A stretch of DNA of 64,000 bases from Bin125 sp026705025 (GCA_026705025.1 JAPPBN010000026.1:1-64000); one strand, 5' to 3'; positions 26,391 to 35,241 are shown, counted from the stretch's first letter. Notes: generated by a model from the sequence alone, not told the origin. Made by a program: numbers and translations.

Positions 26391-27614
26391 TCAGTCGCCT
26401 GCGGCGGCCGAGCCCTGGTGCTTCACTGCGGTGACGCCGCTGTCGTGGAGGCGTTCGATGTCGGGCCAGTCGTAGCCGAGGTTGAGCAGTTCCAGCTCGG
26501 TGTCCTGGCCTAACTCGGGCGCCGACGATTGCACCTGGGTCCTGGTCTCACTGAAGCTGACCGGGATGCCGACCACCTTGTGGTCCTCGAAGTGCGGATG
26601 CGGCGGCGATTGCAGGTAGCCGTTGAGCCAGAAGTGATTGTCCTCGGCGACTTCTTCGTAGTCGTAGACCGGACCGCAGGGAATGCGCGCGGCGATCATG
26701 CGGGCCAGCCACTCGTCCCGTGTCCGCTGTTGGAAGGTCTGTTCCAGCTCGGAGCGCAACCATTCCTCGTTATCGCGCCGCTGGAACGGATCGGTCGATC
26801 GCTCGTCGTTGAGCAGGTCGGGACGCTCCAGCGCCTCGCAGAGCGGGGCCCAACTCTTCGGGTCGAGCAGGCCCATCGTGAACCATTTGCCGTCGCCGGC
26901 CTGGTACCAGCTGAAAGTCGCTGAGAAGGAGCGGCCCGGCTTGAGCACCGGCTGGAAGCCGCTGTGCAGGAAGGCCTGCAGCGAGAGCGCCTGTAGGGTG
27001 AGCATCGCTCCAAGCTGGGAGACGTCAATCTTCTGTCCGACCCCATGCTGCGAGCGGGCGAACAGCGCGGTGACGATCCCGTAGGCGAAGAGCAGCGAGC
27101 CGGTCTGGTCGGCGAGGCCCCAGGGCGCCGTGATTGGCCGTTCTCCCGGTCCGCCGCCGAGCGCGATCATGGCGCCCGACATGCCCTGCGCGACGACATC
27201 GAAGGAGCCGCGGGTTGCCCACTCGCCTTCAGGGCCGAAGCCGGAGTTGGTCGCGTAGATCAGTTGCGGATTGACCTGCTTGAGGTCGTCATAGCCGAGG
27301 CCGATCGAGTCGAGGTAGCCGGGCCGGAAGTTCTCGGTCAGGACGTCGGCGTCCGCGATCAGTTTGTGAACGACTTCGATGGCGCCGTCGGCGCGCAGGT
27401 CGAGCGTCATCGAACGCTTGCCGCGATTGAGCGCCTCAAAGTATGAGCAGAAGCCGTCGGCGCCCACGCCGAGCTGTCGTCCGGGATCGCCGTTGCCCGG
27501 CATCTCAACCTTGAGCACATCGGCGCCCATGTCGGCGAGCATCGCGGTGGCGTGTGGACCGTTCTGGTAGCGGGTGAAGTCGACGACGCGGATTGCTTCG
27601 AGCGGGGCGGGCAT
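26391..27614 (-). CDS. CaiB/BaiF family CoA transferase
   Basis: This 407-residue class III CoA transferase has the family opening IRVVDFTRYQNGPHATAMLADMGADVLKVE, NRGKRSMTLDLR and the catalytic aspartate in GLADQTGS, 22 residues before a GVGQ turn. It would move CoA between carboxylic acids. The ATG at 27614 is preferred, because GGAGG is 9 bases upstream and the frame before it reads into non-coding DNA. It is probably cotranscribed with the downstream flavoprotein, which would act on the CoA ester or free acid. The substrate is unknown. Confidence 0.9.
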   Translation of the reverse strand: MPAPLEAIRVVDFTRYQNGPHATAMLADMGADVLKVEMPGNGDPGRQLGVGADGFCSYFEALNRGKRSMTLDLRADGAIEVVHKLIADADVLTENFRPGYLDSIGLGYDDLKQVNPQLIYATNSGFGPEGEWATRGSFDVVAQGMSGAMIALGGGPGERPITAPWGLADQTGSLLFAYGIVTALFARSQHGVGQKIDVSQLGAMLTLQALSLQAFLHSGFQPVLKPGRSFSATFSWYQAGDGKWFTMGLLDPKSWAPLCEALERPDLLNDERSTDPFQRRDNEEWLRSELEQTFQQRTRDEWLARMIAARIPCGPVYDYEEVAEDNHFWLNGYLQSPPHPHFEDHKVVGIPVSFSETRTQVQSSAPELGQDTELELLNLGYDWPDIERLHDSGVTAVKHQGSAAAGD

Positions 27615-27734
27615 GATGAGCATCCTCCGGGCGTAAGAGCCAGATGTGAGCAAGATATCTGATGTCACCGGAGCCAATGTTCCGCCGCCCAAACCAGACG
27701 GCATTCCCTCCACCGCCATCACTTCCTCCACTTA

Positions 27735-27777
27735 CCCTCCGATGCCCCGCACTTGATGCGGGGCCCAGACCGAGATC
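27735..27777 (-). repeat. Family A palindromic repeat, inverted copy
   Basis: This copy reads CCGATGCCCCGCACTTGATG and on to CGGGGCCCAGACCGAGATC. It is the reverse complement of the copies at 28493 and 56498. Its core CCCCGCACTTGATGCGGGG is a short palindrome. It lies about 120 bases upstream of the CaiB start. Confidence 0.75.
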
Positions 27778-28046
27778 ACCCCACACAGCAGGCCCGCAGA
27801 ACATCCACAGGCCGCAACCACCACGATCCCTCCCCGCTCACTCCGGACCCAATCTCTTCCCCGTCCCTGGGGGAAGACGCCAATGGGAGCGCGGGCCACG
27901 AGCAATAGCCCTACGCCTGCCAGGCATGGGGCTGGTTGGACACGGGGGACAATGCGCGACAGATTTCGCGTTGTCGGTCGGTCGGGAAAAAACGTCTGCG
28001 CCGATGAGCGCGCTTGAGGAGCGCGCCGGAGCGCCGTTGGGGGGAA
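27778..28046. other. Intergenic stretch without a recognisable gene
   Basis: Open readings here cross the palindromic repeat and have no ribosome site or recognisable sequence. No terminator with a T-run, RNA gene or promoter pair is evident. Confidence 0.5.
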
Positions 28047-28382
28047 TTATGGGTAGTCGTCATCTTCCTCGGTGAGTTCGTCTTCGCTGGTGAGGAGCCT
28101 GAACTCTTCTGGCTGATCCGGCTGATTGGGTTCAGTCTGGTCGTCGGCGGGGCCGAAGCCGAGTTCGCGGATGGCGTCGCTGGTGCGGTCGAAGAGGCCG
28201 ACGATGCGGGCGAGGGAGCGGGTGGCCTGGAACTGGATGTACTTGGGTCCGTCGGTGGCGAAGTGCTGGAGCTGGCTGAGGATGGCTCTGGGGTTGAGGG
28301 CGAGAGGCGGGTTGTTGGAGGGGGTGGCGGTGCGGATGTAGGCGTGGGCGTGGGTGATGGCGGACATGGGTCGGGACTCCAT
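28047..28382 (-). CDS. Hypothetical protein with acidic tail, preceded by a LexA-like motif
   Basis: A 111-residue reading from ATG 28382 (ATG 28367 is also possible). The middle contains a helical segment (FQATRSLARIVGLFDRTSDAIRELGFG) and the last 40 residues are acidic and proline/glutamine-rich (ELTEEDDDYP at the end). The function is unknown. A 16-base motif identical to one upstream of the HTH gene at 55651 lies 30 bases before the start. Codon choice in the first half is poorer than in neighbouring genes, so a recent or non-conserved gene is possible. Confidence 0.5.
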   Translation of the reverse strand: MESRPMSAITHAHAYIRTATPSNNPPLALNPRAILSQLQHFATDGPKYIQFQATRSLARIVGLFDRTSDAIRELGFGPADDQTEPNQPDQPEEFRLLTSEDELTEEDDDYP

Positions 28383-28412
28383 CTGGTTGAGCTGGTTGTG
28401 TGGATCCAGTGT

Positions 28413-28428
28413 AGGTACATATGTTCTG
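28413..28428. promoter_or_regulatory. LexA-like palindromic motif, copy 1
   Basis: The sequence AGGTACATATGTTCTG contains GTACATATGTTC. On the other strand this reads GAACATATGTAC, one base from the Gram-positive SOS-box pattern GAAC-N4-GTTC. An identical 16-mer lies at 56424 in the equivalent position before another leftward gene. Regulation by LexA or by the local HTH protein is inferred. Confidence 0.5.
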
Positions 28429-28492
28429 GTTGGGGTAACGGGTGTGTGTTGGAGGTGTCGGTTGGTGCGCCACGGGGTTTGCTGCGTGGGGC

Positions 28493-28540
28493 GATCGCGG
28501 TCTGGGCCCCGCATCAAGTGCGGGGCATCGGAGGGGGAGG
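28493..28540 (+). repeat. Family A palindromic repeat, copy in cassette 1
   Basis: The copy reads GATCGCGGTCTGGGCCCCGC, then ATCAAGTGCGGGGCATCGG. It matches the copy at 56498 at nearly every base, and is inverted relative to the one at 27735. Confidence 0.8.
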
Positions 28541-28578
28541 TGGGGGTGGGGGTTGTGGCCTTTGGGTGTGTGATGCGA

Positions 28579-28628
28579 GGGCCCTCACCCCAGCCCTCTC
28601 CCTCGGGGAGAGGGGGTCGGAAGGGGAG
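28579..28628 (+). repeat. Family C palindromic repeat, copy in cassette 1
   Basis: The copy reads GGGCCCTCACCCCAGCCCTC and then TCCCTCGGGGAGAGGG. It matches the copy at 56665 and can fold through CTCTCCCT/GGGGAGAG. It immediately precedes the CoA-transferase promoter. Confidence 0.75.
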
Positions 28629-28636
28629 GGCGGGGG

Positions 28637-28642
28637 TAGGAT
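28637..28642 (+). promoter_or_regulatory. Candidate -10 box of a leaderless transcript
   Basis: TAGGAT lies exactly 6 bases before the ATG at 28649, with no Shine-Dalgarno sequence between them. It matches the arrangement at 11184, 22228 and 37008. Confidence 0.5.
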
Positions 28643-28648
28643 CGGCGC

Positions 28649-29341
28649 ATGGGTGTGTTGGTGTTTGATTCTCCGGAGTTGGCGGTGGCGGATGTTCCGG
28701 ACGGGGCGACGATCCTGGTCGGGGGATTCGTCTCGGCGGGGACGCCGTCGAATCTGATTCTTGCCTTGACGCGGACCGGCCAGAGCGGGCTGACCGCGGT
28801 GGCGAACAACATTGGGCTGGGGGATTTACTGGACGAACTGTGCGAGCAGCGTCAACTGGCCAGGGTGATTGCGACGTTCGCGATCCGGGCTTCGGGGACG
28901 CGAACGTCGCGCTTCGACGCGCAATACCGCGCGGGCGAAGCGGAGCTGGAACTGGTGCCGCAGGGGACGCTGATCGAACGTCTGCGAGCGGGCGGGGCCG
29001 GGCTGGGCGGGGTGCTGACCAAGACCGGCCTGGGCACGATGATGGCCGAGGGCAAGGAGGTGCTGGAGCTGGACGGTGAGCGCTGGCTGTTGGAGCGGCC
29101 CCTGCGGGGCGACGCGGCGCTGCTCAAAGCCTGGCGCGGCGACCGCCAGGGGAACCTGCAGTATCGCCTGGCGGGCCTGAATTTCAATCCGGTGATGGCG
29201 ACGGCGGCAGACCTGGTGATCGCAGAAGTCGAGGAGATCGTTGAAGCGGGCGAGATCCCGCCCGAGCAGATCGGGACACCGGGCATCTACGTAGATCGGC
29301 TGGTCAAGTGCGATCCGGTTCCGGTGCGCTGGGACGGCTGA
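28649..29341 (+). CDS. CoA transferase subunit A (3-oxoacid CoA-transferase family I)
   Basis: This 230-residue alpha subunit has the glycine-rich entry ATILVGGFVSAGTPSNLI and the GVLTKTGLGTMMAEGKE region typical of family I CoA transferases (ScoA/PcaI/AtoD), followed by RGDAALLKAW. Family I enzymes transfer CoA via a glutamyl thioester on subunit B. The substrate is not clear, with 3-oxoacids or short-chain acids likely. Subunit B starts 2 bases after the stop. No fatty-acid oxidation genes are adjacent. Confidence 0.92.
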   Translation: MGVLVFDSPELAVADVPDGATILVGGFVSAGTPSNLILALTRTGQSGLTAVANNIGLGDLLDELCEQRQLARVIATFAIRASGTRTSRFDAQYRAGEAELELVPQGTLIERLRAGGAGLGGVLTKTGLGTMMAEGKEVLELDGERWLLERPLRGDAALLKAWRGDRQGNLQYRLAGLNFNPVMATAADLVIAEVEEIVEAGEIPPEQIGTPGIYVDRLVKCDPVPVRWDG

Positions 29342-29343
29342 AC

Positions 29344-30018
29344 ATGGCGTCCAACCGACCACCGACCGGCCTCAGCCGGGAACTGATCGCGCTGCGAGCC
29401 GCACGCGAGCTTGAGCCCGGCTCGGTGGTCAACCTGGGCATCGGTGTGCCGACGCTGGTGGCCGGATTCGTCGAGCCCTCCGACGACATCCTCTTCCAGG
29501 CTGAGAACGGCATTCTCGGCTACTCGGGCATCTCCGAGTCGGATTTCGACTCGGATCTGATCAACGCCGGCGGACAGCCGGTCGATCTGGTTCCCGGCGC
29601 GAGCTTCTTTGACACCGCCGACTCCTTCACGATGATCCGCGGCGGCCATATCGACGCCGCGATCCTGGGCGGCCTCCAGGTCTCCGCGCGAGGCGACCTG
29701 GCCAACTGGTACGTGCCGGCTCGCGGCGGTGGGAGCGTGGGCGGAGCGATGGACCTCGCCGTCGGGGCGCGCCGGTTGATCATCGCGATGGCGCACGTGA
29801 CTCGGGAGGGCGAGCCTCGGATCGTGGACGTCTGCGAGTATCCGCTGACAGCGGAGCGTTGTGTGGATGTGATCATCACCGACCTGGCGGTGATCGACGT
29901 GACGGTCGACGGCCTGACGCTGCGTGAGACGGCGCCCGGGATCTCGGCTGAAGACGTGGCGGCGTGGACGGGTGCGCCGTTGTTGATTCCGTCGTCCGTC
30001 CCGGAGATGTCGCTCTGA
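29344..30018 (+). CDS. CoA transferase subunit B (3-oxoacid CoA-transferase family I)
   Basis: The 224-residue beta subunit carries the catalytic glutamate in QAENGILG (about residue 46), with NLGIGVPTLVAGF before it and GGHIDAAILGGLQV after it, all family landmarks. The ATG at 29344 is chosen over an earlier in-frame ATG inside subunit A. It forms a heterodimer with the preceding subunit. The operon may extend to the ferredoxin at 30076. Confidence 0.92.
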   Translation: MASNRPPTGLSRELIALRAARELEPGSVVNLGIGVPTLVAGFVEPSDDILFQAENGILGYSGISESDFDSDLINAGGQPVDLVPGASFFDTADSFTMIRGGHIDAAILGGLQVSARGDLANWYVPARGGGSVGGAMDLAVGARRLIIAMAHVTREGEPRIVDVCEYPLTAERCVDVIITDLAVIDVTVDGLTLRETAPGISAEDVAAWTGAPLLIPSSVPEMSL

Positions 30019-30075
30019 TCGCAGGAGGCCGTGCGCTATCCTGAATCGGTAGGGCTGTAGCACAGGGAGCGGGCC

Positions 30076-30621
30076 ATGCGCGGTGTGTTCAAGGTCATGA
30101 GTCGGGGCGCCAAGGTAGTCGGCCGCGGGCCGGTCACGGTGCACTACCCGTTCGAGAAGAAGCAGCTTCCCAAGCGGGCGCGCACGTTCCCGTATCTGAT
30201 CTGGAACCACCAGCTGGAAGAGCCGAACTGCACCGGTTGCGGCAAGTGCGCGGCCGCCTGTCCGGTCGACTGCATGACGACGACGCTGATGAAGAACCCG
30301 GCCAGCGCGGCGGGCAAGAGCAACCACAAGTCGGTGATTGACGACTTCTACATCGACTTCGGCCGCTGCATGCGCTGCAACATCTGCGTGGAGGTTTGCC
30401 CCTTCGACGCGATCGCCATGCTGCCGTTGTGGGAAGGCCACGAGCAGACCAAGTACGACCGCCGCGAATTGGTCATGGACCTGGACGACCTGCTCGCCCC
30501 CAGCCGAGCCGACGAACATCTGCCCTTCTGGATTCCCGAGACGATCCTCGCCAAGACGGAGAAAGAGCGAGTGGGCCGCAAAGAGTTCGCGGCGCAGCTC
30601 GCCTCCGGCGAGGACGAGTAG
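30076..30621 (+). CDS. Ferredoxin with two [4Fe-4S] clusters, NuoI-like
   Basis: This 181-residue protein has two typical cluster motifs, CTGCGKCAAACPVDC and CMRCNICVEVCPFDA, separated by a 40-residue spacer, as in NuoI/complex I 23-kDa subunits. It has an N-terminal basic segment and a C-terminal extension. No other complex I genes lie nearby, so it is either a stand-alone electron carrier or an isolated NuoI paralog. It lies 57 bases after the CoA transferase genes and converges on the SDR block. Confidence 0.85.
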   Translation: MRGVFKVMSRGAKVVGRGPVTVHYPFEKKQLPKRARTFPYLIWNHQLEEPNCTGCGKCAAACPVDCMTTTLMKNPASAAGKSNHKSVIDDFYIDFGRCMRCNICVEVCPFDAIAMLPLWEGHEQTKYDRRELVMDLDDLLAPSRADEHLPFWIPETILAKTEKERVGRKEFAAQLASGEDE

Positions 30622-30633
30622 TCGGGGCCTCAG

Positions 30634-31509
30634 CTAGACCAGCTCGCCTGCCTCGCGTCGCCGGGCCAAATCGGCAAAGTCGAGTTGCGCCGGGGCACCT
30701 CGGGAGAGGATTCGATCGACCCGGTCCTTGACAATCTCGTCAAAGCCGGGATGCGGCAAGATGTAGAACGTGTCGTTGACGATGGCGTCCCAGACCAGCG
30801 AGGCAACGTTGCTCGGATCCATCGCGTCCTGCCAGTTCATCTCGGCTACAAAGCCATCGTCTGCGGGCTCGGCAGGCCCGCCGAACTGATCGGGCCGATT
30901 GCGCTCGGCGTTGATCAGGTTGGTATTGACCAGGCCGGGACAGAGCACGCTCGCCGAGATACTCGAGTCACTCGCACGCAGATCCAAGTAGAGGCCCTCG
31001 CTGAGCGACAGCACGCCATGCTTGGACACGCTGTAGGCCCCGGATCCGGCGACGATGCCGCCCACCGAGGATGTGTTGACCACATGCCCGGGCTCGCCGT
31101 GTTCGACCATATGCGGCAGGAACGTCTGGATGCCGTAGAGCACGCCGTAGAAGTTGACGCCCAGCACCCAGTCCCAGGTCGAGCGGGGGATCTCCCACAG
31201 ATTGCGGGCTCCTCCGTCCTCGCTGCTGGTCACGCCGGCGTTGTTGCAGAGCACGTGGATGTTGCCGAAGCGATCGATCGCCTGGTCGCGCAGCGACTCA
31301 ATCGACTCGCGTTGCATCGTGTTGACTTCGATGCCGACAACGCTGCGCTCCTGCTGTTCCAATCGGGAGACGGCCGCCTTGAGCGCATCGGCCTCGATGT
31401 CGGCGAGGACGACGTTCATGCCCTCGGCGGCGAAGCGCTCGGCAAAGGCGTACCCCATCCCCGAGGCTGCGCCGGTGACGACGGCCGTGCTGTTGCTGAA
31501 GTCGCGCAT
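30634..31509 (-). CDS. Short-chain dehydrogenase/reductase, tandem copy 1
   Basis: This 291-residue NAD(P)-dependent SDR has TGAASGMGYAFAERF at the nucleotide loop, NNAGVTSS and the YSVSKHG catalytic region (Tyr-x3-Lys). It is the most diverged of four consecutive copies (30634-34274). The substrate is unknown; the family acts on alcohols, ketones and steroid-like compounds. The next copy ends 12 bases upstream, so the block is one transcription unit. Confidence 0.9.
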   Translation of the reverse strand: MRDFSNSTAVVTGAASGMGYAFAERFAAEGMNVVLADIEADALKAAVSRLEQQERSVVGIEVNTMQRESIESLRDQAIDRFGNIHVLCNNAGVTSSEDGGARNLWEIPRSTWDWVLGVNFYGVLYGIQTFLPHMVEHGEPGHVVNTSSVGGIVAGSGAYSVSKHGVLSLSEGLYLDLRASDSSISASVLCPGLVNTNLINAERNRPDQFGGPAEPADDGFVAEMNWQDAMDPSNVASLVWDAIVNDTFYILPHPGFDEIVKDRVDRILSRGAPAQLDFADLARRREAGELV

Positions 31510-31521
31510 TTCGATCCCGTT

Positions 31522-32418
31522 CTAGATCAGCTCGCCCTGGGCGCGGCGTTCCATCATCTTCTGGAAGTCGACCTCGACCGGTTGGCTGCCTTCGAGTATG
31601 GCCTCGACGCGGCCTCGGACGATGTCTCTCCAACCGTCGTGCGGGAGGATGTAGAGCTGCTCGTTGACCATGGCCTGCCAGACGAGATCGGCGACATCTG
31701 AGGGATCCATGCCGCCGCCGAGGAAGATCCGGGAGGCGGTGCGCTGTGCTTCGTTGGCTTCGATCGACTGGCCGAATTCGCTGGGACGATTGCGTTCCGC
31801 CTCGTTGATCTGGGTATTGACGAAGCCAGGACAGAGCACCGAGGCGGAGACGTTGGCGTCGGCGGCTCGGAGGTGGTGCCGGAGACCTTCGGTCAGGGTC
31901 AGGACGCCGTGCTTGGAGACGCTGTATGCCGATGCGCCGGGAATCAGTCCGGCGAGCGAGGCGGTGTTGACGATGTGCCCGGTCTCGCCGTGTTCGAGCA
32001 TGTGGGGGACGAAGACCTGGAGCCCGTAAAGGACGCCCGAGAAGTTGACCCCCATGACCCAGTCCCAGGTCGAATCGGGGACTTCCCAGACCGGGACGGC
32101 GCCGACGCCAGCGCCCAGGCCGCCGTCTCTGCGAGAGGTCACGCCGGCGTTGTTGCAGATCACATGGACGTTGCCGAAGCGGTCGATCGCCTGGTCGCGG
32201 AGGTTCTCCAGCGTCTCGCGGCGCATGGTGTTGACCTCGACGCCGATGACGTTGCGTTCCTGCTGCTCGAGCCGGGTGACGGCGGTGTTGAGGGCATCTG
32301 CCTCGATGTCGGCGAGGACGACGTTCATGCCCTCGGCGGCGAAGCGCTCGGCGAAGGCGTAGCCCATTCCCGAGGCGGCGCCGGTGACGACCGCGGTGCC
32401 GTTGCTGAAATCGCGCAT
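31522..32418 (-). CDS. Short-chain dehydrogenase/reductase, tandem copy 2
   Basis: This 298-residue SDR has TGAASGMGYAFAERF, NNAGVTSRRDGG and YSVSKHG. It differs from copy 3 mainly in the loop after the NNAG motif (a longer glycine-rich insert GGLGAGVGAV here) and in the C-terminal third, which shapes the substrate pocket. A ribosome site CGGAG precedes the start. It shares the operon with copies 1, 3 and 4. Confidence 0.9.
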   Translation of the reverse strand: MRDFSNGTAVVTGAASGMGYAFAERFAAEGMNVVLADIEADALNTAVTRLEQQERNVIGVEVNTMRRETLENLRDQAIDRFGNVHVICNNAGVTSRRDGGLGAGVGAVPVWEVPDSTWDWVMGVNFSGVLYGLQVFVPHMLEHGETGHIVNTASLAGLIPGASAYSVSKHGVLTLTEGLRHHLRAADANVSASVLCPGFVNTQINEAERNRPSEFGQSIEANEAQRTASRIFLGGGMDPSDVADLVWQAMVNEQLYILPHDGWRDIVRGRVEAILEGSQPVEVDFQKMMERRAQGELI

Positions 32419-32430
32419 GTTGCCGCTCCG

Positions 32431-33315
32431 TTAGACGATCTCTCCGCGTGCTCGACGCTGCATCATGTCCTGGAAATCGAGTTCGATTGGTTCCCCGCCA
32501 TCGAGGATGGCTTCGACGCGTCCGCGGACGATCTCTCGCCAACCCTCGTGAGGCAGGATGTAGAGCCGGTCGTCGACCATGGCCTGCCAGACCAGTTCCG
32601 CGACATCGGACGGTTCCATGCCCTCACCGAGTAACTGTCCGAAGAACGCTCGCTGCTCCGCCGTTCCCTCGATCGTCTCGCCGAACTCCGCTGGACGGTT
32701 GCGCTCCGCTTCCGTGATCTGCGTGTTGACGAATCCCGGACACAGCACTGATGCGGAGACGTTCGAATCTGCCGCCCGGAGGTGGTGCCAGAGGCCCTCG
32801 GTCAGGGTCAGGACGCCGTGCTTGGCGACGCCATAGGCGGAGCCGCTGGGGACCAGTCCCATGACTGAGGAGGTGTTGACGATGTGGCCGGTTTCCCCGT
32901 GTTCGAGCATGTGCGGCACAAACACTTGCACCCCGTAGAGCACGCCCCAGAAGTTGACGCCCATGACCCAGTCCCAGGTCGAATCGGGGACTTCCCAGAC
33001 CGGGAACGCGCCGATTCCTGCGTCCTCACGTGAGGTCACACCGGCGTTGTTGCAGAGCACGTGGATCTTGCCGAAGCGGTCGACTGCCTGGTCGCGCAGG
33101 TTCTCAAGCGTCTCGCGGCGCATGGTGTTGACCTCGACGCCGAGGACGTTTCGTTCCTGCTGTTCGAGCCGTGTCACCGCCGCGTTGAGCGCGTCGGTCT
33201 CGATGTCGCCGAGGACGACGTTCATGCCCTCGGCGGCGAAGCGCTCGGCAAAGGCATAGCCCATGCCGCTTGCTCCTCCAGTGATCACTGCCGTTCTACC
33301 CGCGAATTCGCGCAT
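32431..33315 (-). CDS. Short-chain dehydrogenase/reductase, tandem copy 3
   Basis: This 294-residue SDR has TGGASGMGYAFAERF and a catalytic stretch written YGVAKHG (Tyr-x3-Lys). The ATG at 33315 (MREFAG) matches the start of the other copies; an in-frame start 24 bases earlier is not needed. It is very close to copy 2 along most of its length, indicating a recent duplication. Confidence 0.9.
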   Translation of the reverse strand: MREFAGRTAVITGGASGMGYAFAERFAAEGMNVVLGDIETDALNAAVTRLEQQERNVLGVEVNTMRRETLENLRDQAVDRFGKIHVLCNNAGVTSREDAGIGAFPVWEVPDSTWDWVMGVNFWGVLYGVQVFVPHMLEHGETGHIVNTSSVMGLVPSGSAYGVAKHGVLTLTEGLWHHLRAADSNVSASVLCPGFVNTQITEAERNRPAEFGETIEGTAEQRAFFGQLLGEGMEPSDVAELVWQAMVDDRLYILPHEGWREIVRGRVEAILDGGEPIELDFQDMMQRRARGEIV

Positions 33316-33377
33316 GGTTGGTCCTCTCCGGACACTCAAGCCTCAGCTGATTGTCCGCGCAGTCTAGGTGTGGCTGG

Positions 33378-34274
33378 TCAGACCTCTTCGCCTGCCGCTC
33401 TGCGGCGCATCAGCTCTTGCATGTCCACGGTGAACGGCGCGCCCCTGGCGAGGATGTGCTCGACACGGCCGCGGACGACATCGTCCCAGGCGGGATGCGG
33501 CAGGATGTAGCAACGCTGTTCGACGATCGAATCGAAGACGATGTCGGCGACGCGGTCGGGGTCCATGCCGCCGCCGAGCATGGCGGAGATGGCGTCCTGC
33601 AGCTCCGGCGTTCTCTCAGAGGTTCCCCCAAGCTCTGCCGGACGATTGCGGTCGGCGAGGCCGATCTTGGTGTTGACGAAGCCCGGACAAAGCACCGACG
33701 CGCTCAGATTGGCGCCCATCGCCTGGAATTGCTGGTAGAGACCTTCGGTCAGCGTCAGCACCCCATGCTTCGACACGCTGTACGCGCTGCCGCCGGGCAT
33801 CAGGCCGGCCAGAGATGCCGTGTTGACGATGTGTCCCTCTTCGCCGTGCTCCAGCATGTGCGGGACGAACACCTGGATGCCGTAGAGGACGCCCCAGAAG
33901 TTGACGCCCATGATCCATTCCCAGGTGGCGTCGGGCACGTCCCACGAGCCTTGAATCGAACCGTCGGCTGAGAAGCCGGCGTCATCGCCGCCGGCGACGC
34001 CCGCGTTGTTGACCAGGATGTGGACGTTACCGAAGCGCTCGATCGTCTGCTCGCGCAGATTCTCCAGCGCCTCGCGACGCATCGTATTGACGATGACGCC
34101 CAGCACGTTGCGCTCTTCCTGTTCGAGCCGGGTTACCTGGGCGTTGAGCGCATCTTCCTCGATGTCGGCGAGGACCACGTTCATGCCCTCGGCGGCGAAG
34201 CGCCGGGCGAATGCCAGACCCATCCCGCTCGCCGCTCCGGTAACCACCGCCGTCTTGCCGGCAAATTCGCGCAT
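33378..34274 (-). CDS. Short-chain dehydrogenase/reductase, tandem copy 4
   Basis: This 298-residue SDR has TGAASGMGLAFARRF, NNAGVAGGDD and YSVSKHG. It is the first of the four tandem copies in transcription order, with a GGGAG ribosome site. Another, unrelated SDR pair lies just upstream (34328 and 35242). Confidence 0.9.
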   Translation of the reverse strand: MREFAGKTAVVTGAASGMGLAFARRFAAEGMNVVLADIEEDALNAQVTRLEQEERNVLGVIVNTMRREALENLREQTIERFGNVHILVNNAGVAGGDDAGFSADGSIQGSWDVPDATWEWIMGVNFWGVLYGIQVFVPHMLEHGEEGHIVNTASLAGLMPGGSAYSVSKHGVLTLTEGLYQQFQAMGANLSASVLCPGFVNTKIGLADRNRPAELGGTSERTPELQDAISAMLGGGMDPDRVADIVFDSIVEQRCYILPHPAWDDVVRGRVEHILARGAPFTVDMQELMRRRAAGEEV

Positions 34275-34327
34275 GATCAGCTCCCACTCAGTGTCTCTAA
34301 GCGCTCAGTCGGCAGGCAGTCTACGAA

Positions 34328-35116
34328 CTACAGCGGCTGTTGGCCCAGAAACTCGAACAGCGGCGGGTACTTGTTGATGTCGGCGCCGCCGTTGAGCTGC
34401 ACGGTCTGTCCCGTCATCAACGACGACGCATCGGAGGCGAGCCAGAGCGCTAGCTGGGCTACATCTTCCGGTTCGCCCACTCGTCCCAGCGGAGCTTCCG
34501 CGGCGAAGGCGTCTTCCAGTCCGGGCACATCGCGCAGGCCTTCGGTCAACGGCGTCCTGATCAGGCCGGGACCGATGCTGTTCACACGGATGTTGTGTCG
34601 ACCCAGTTCGAGCGCCGAGACCTTGGTCAGCATCGCCACGCCCGCCTTGGCCGAGCAGTAGGCCGACAACCCCTCGGTCGCCTGGATGCTGTTCAACGAA
34701 GCGGTATTGATGATTGAGCCGCCCGAGCTCTGCTCAATCAGATATTTGGACTCGTGCTTGATGCAAAGGAAGACGCCGGTCAGGCAGACATCGATCACGC
34801 GTTGAAACTGGGAGAGCGGGTAGTCCTGGATCGGCGACCAGCCGCCGATGCCGGCGTTGTTGAAGGCAATATCCAACCTGCCGAAGCGGTCAACGCAGGA
34901 CATAACCATGCGGGCGACATCGTCCTCGTCCGTGACGTCGGCGGTGACGGCAATCGCATGTGAGCCGATTTCCCGCGCTGCCTCGGCGGCACCGTCTGCA
35001 TTGCGATCTGCCAGAGCGACTTGCGCTCCTTCCTCAGCGAAGAGTTTCGCCGCTGCCAGTCCGATTCCTGACGCCGCGCCGGTGATCAGTGCAGCCTTGC
35101 CGTCGAGTTGTCCCAT
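34328..35116 (-). CDS. Short-chain dehydrogenase/reductase (FabG/glucose dehydrogenase-like)
   Basis: This 262-residue SDR has TGAASGIGLAAAKLF, NNAGIGGW and YCSAKAG, and a C-terminal LTGQTVQLNGGADI, typical of classical SDRs close to FabG. GGAG lies 6 bases before the ATG at 35116; a further ATG at 35128 is less well placed. It is a different subfamily from the four-copy block downstream and closest to the gene at 35242. The substrate is unknown. Confidence 0.9.
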   Translation of the reverse strand: MGQLDGKAALITGAASGIGLAAAKLFAEEGAQVALADRNADGAAEAAREIGSHAIAVTADVTDEDDVARMVMSCVDRFGRLDIAFNNAGIGGWSPIQDYPLSQFQRVIDVCLTGVFLCIKHESKYLIEQSSGGSIINTASLNSIQATEGLSAYCSAKAGVAMLTKVSALELGRHNIRVNSIGPGLIRTPLTEGLRDVPGLEDAFAAEAPLGRVGEPEDVAQLALWLASDASSLMTGQTVQLNGGADINKYPPLFEFLGQQPL

Positions 35117-35142
35117 CGGTTGCTCCATTCGGGTACTGCTCC

Positions 35143-35228
35143 GTCATTCCCGCGCTTGCCGCGGGAATCTCGAGTCGCTGGCGCTCAGTCTCCGACAGCG
35201 AGATACCCGCGGCAAGCGCAGGTATGAC
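35143..35228. repeat. Family B repeat, large inverted pair
   Basis: GTCATTCCCGCGCTTGCCGC at one end and its near-complement (GCGGCAAGCGCAGGTATGAC) at the other flank a 30-base middle. Each arm is itself palindromic around CCCGCG/CGCGGG. Single arms recur at 56586 and near 59298. It is an intergenic REP/MITE-like element between two SDR genes. Confidence 0.8.
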
Positions 35229-35241
35229 TGGATTGGTTCAG

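Noticed and set aside
27662..28075. A rightward 137-residue reading after the CaiB gene
   Set aside because: It runs through the palindromic repeat, has no ribosome site and looks like translated repeat sequence.
27735..28628. Family A and C repeats as insertion-sequence ends
   Set aside because: No transposase gene lies between the copies, and the enclosed gene has no transposase motif.
28014..28757. A 247-residue Gly/Val-rich reading on the plus strand
   Set aside because: It crosses both repeats and the start of the CoA-transferase A gene; the composition is that of translated GC-rich repeats.
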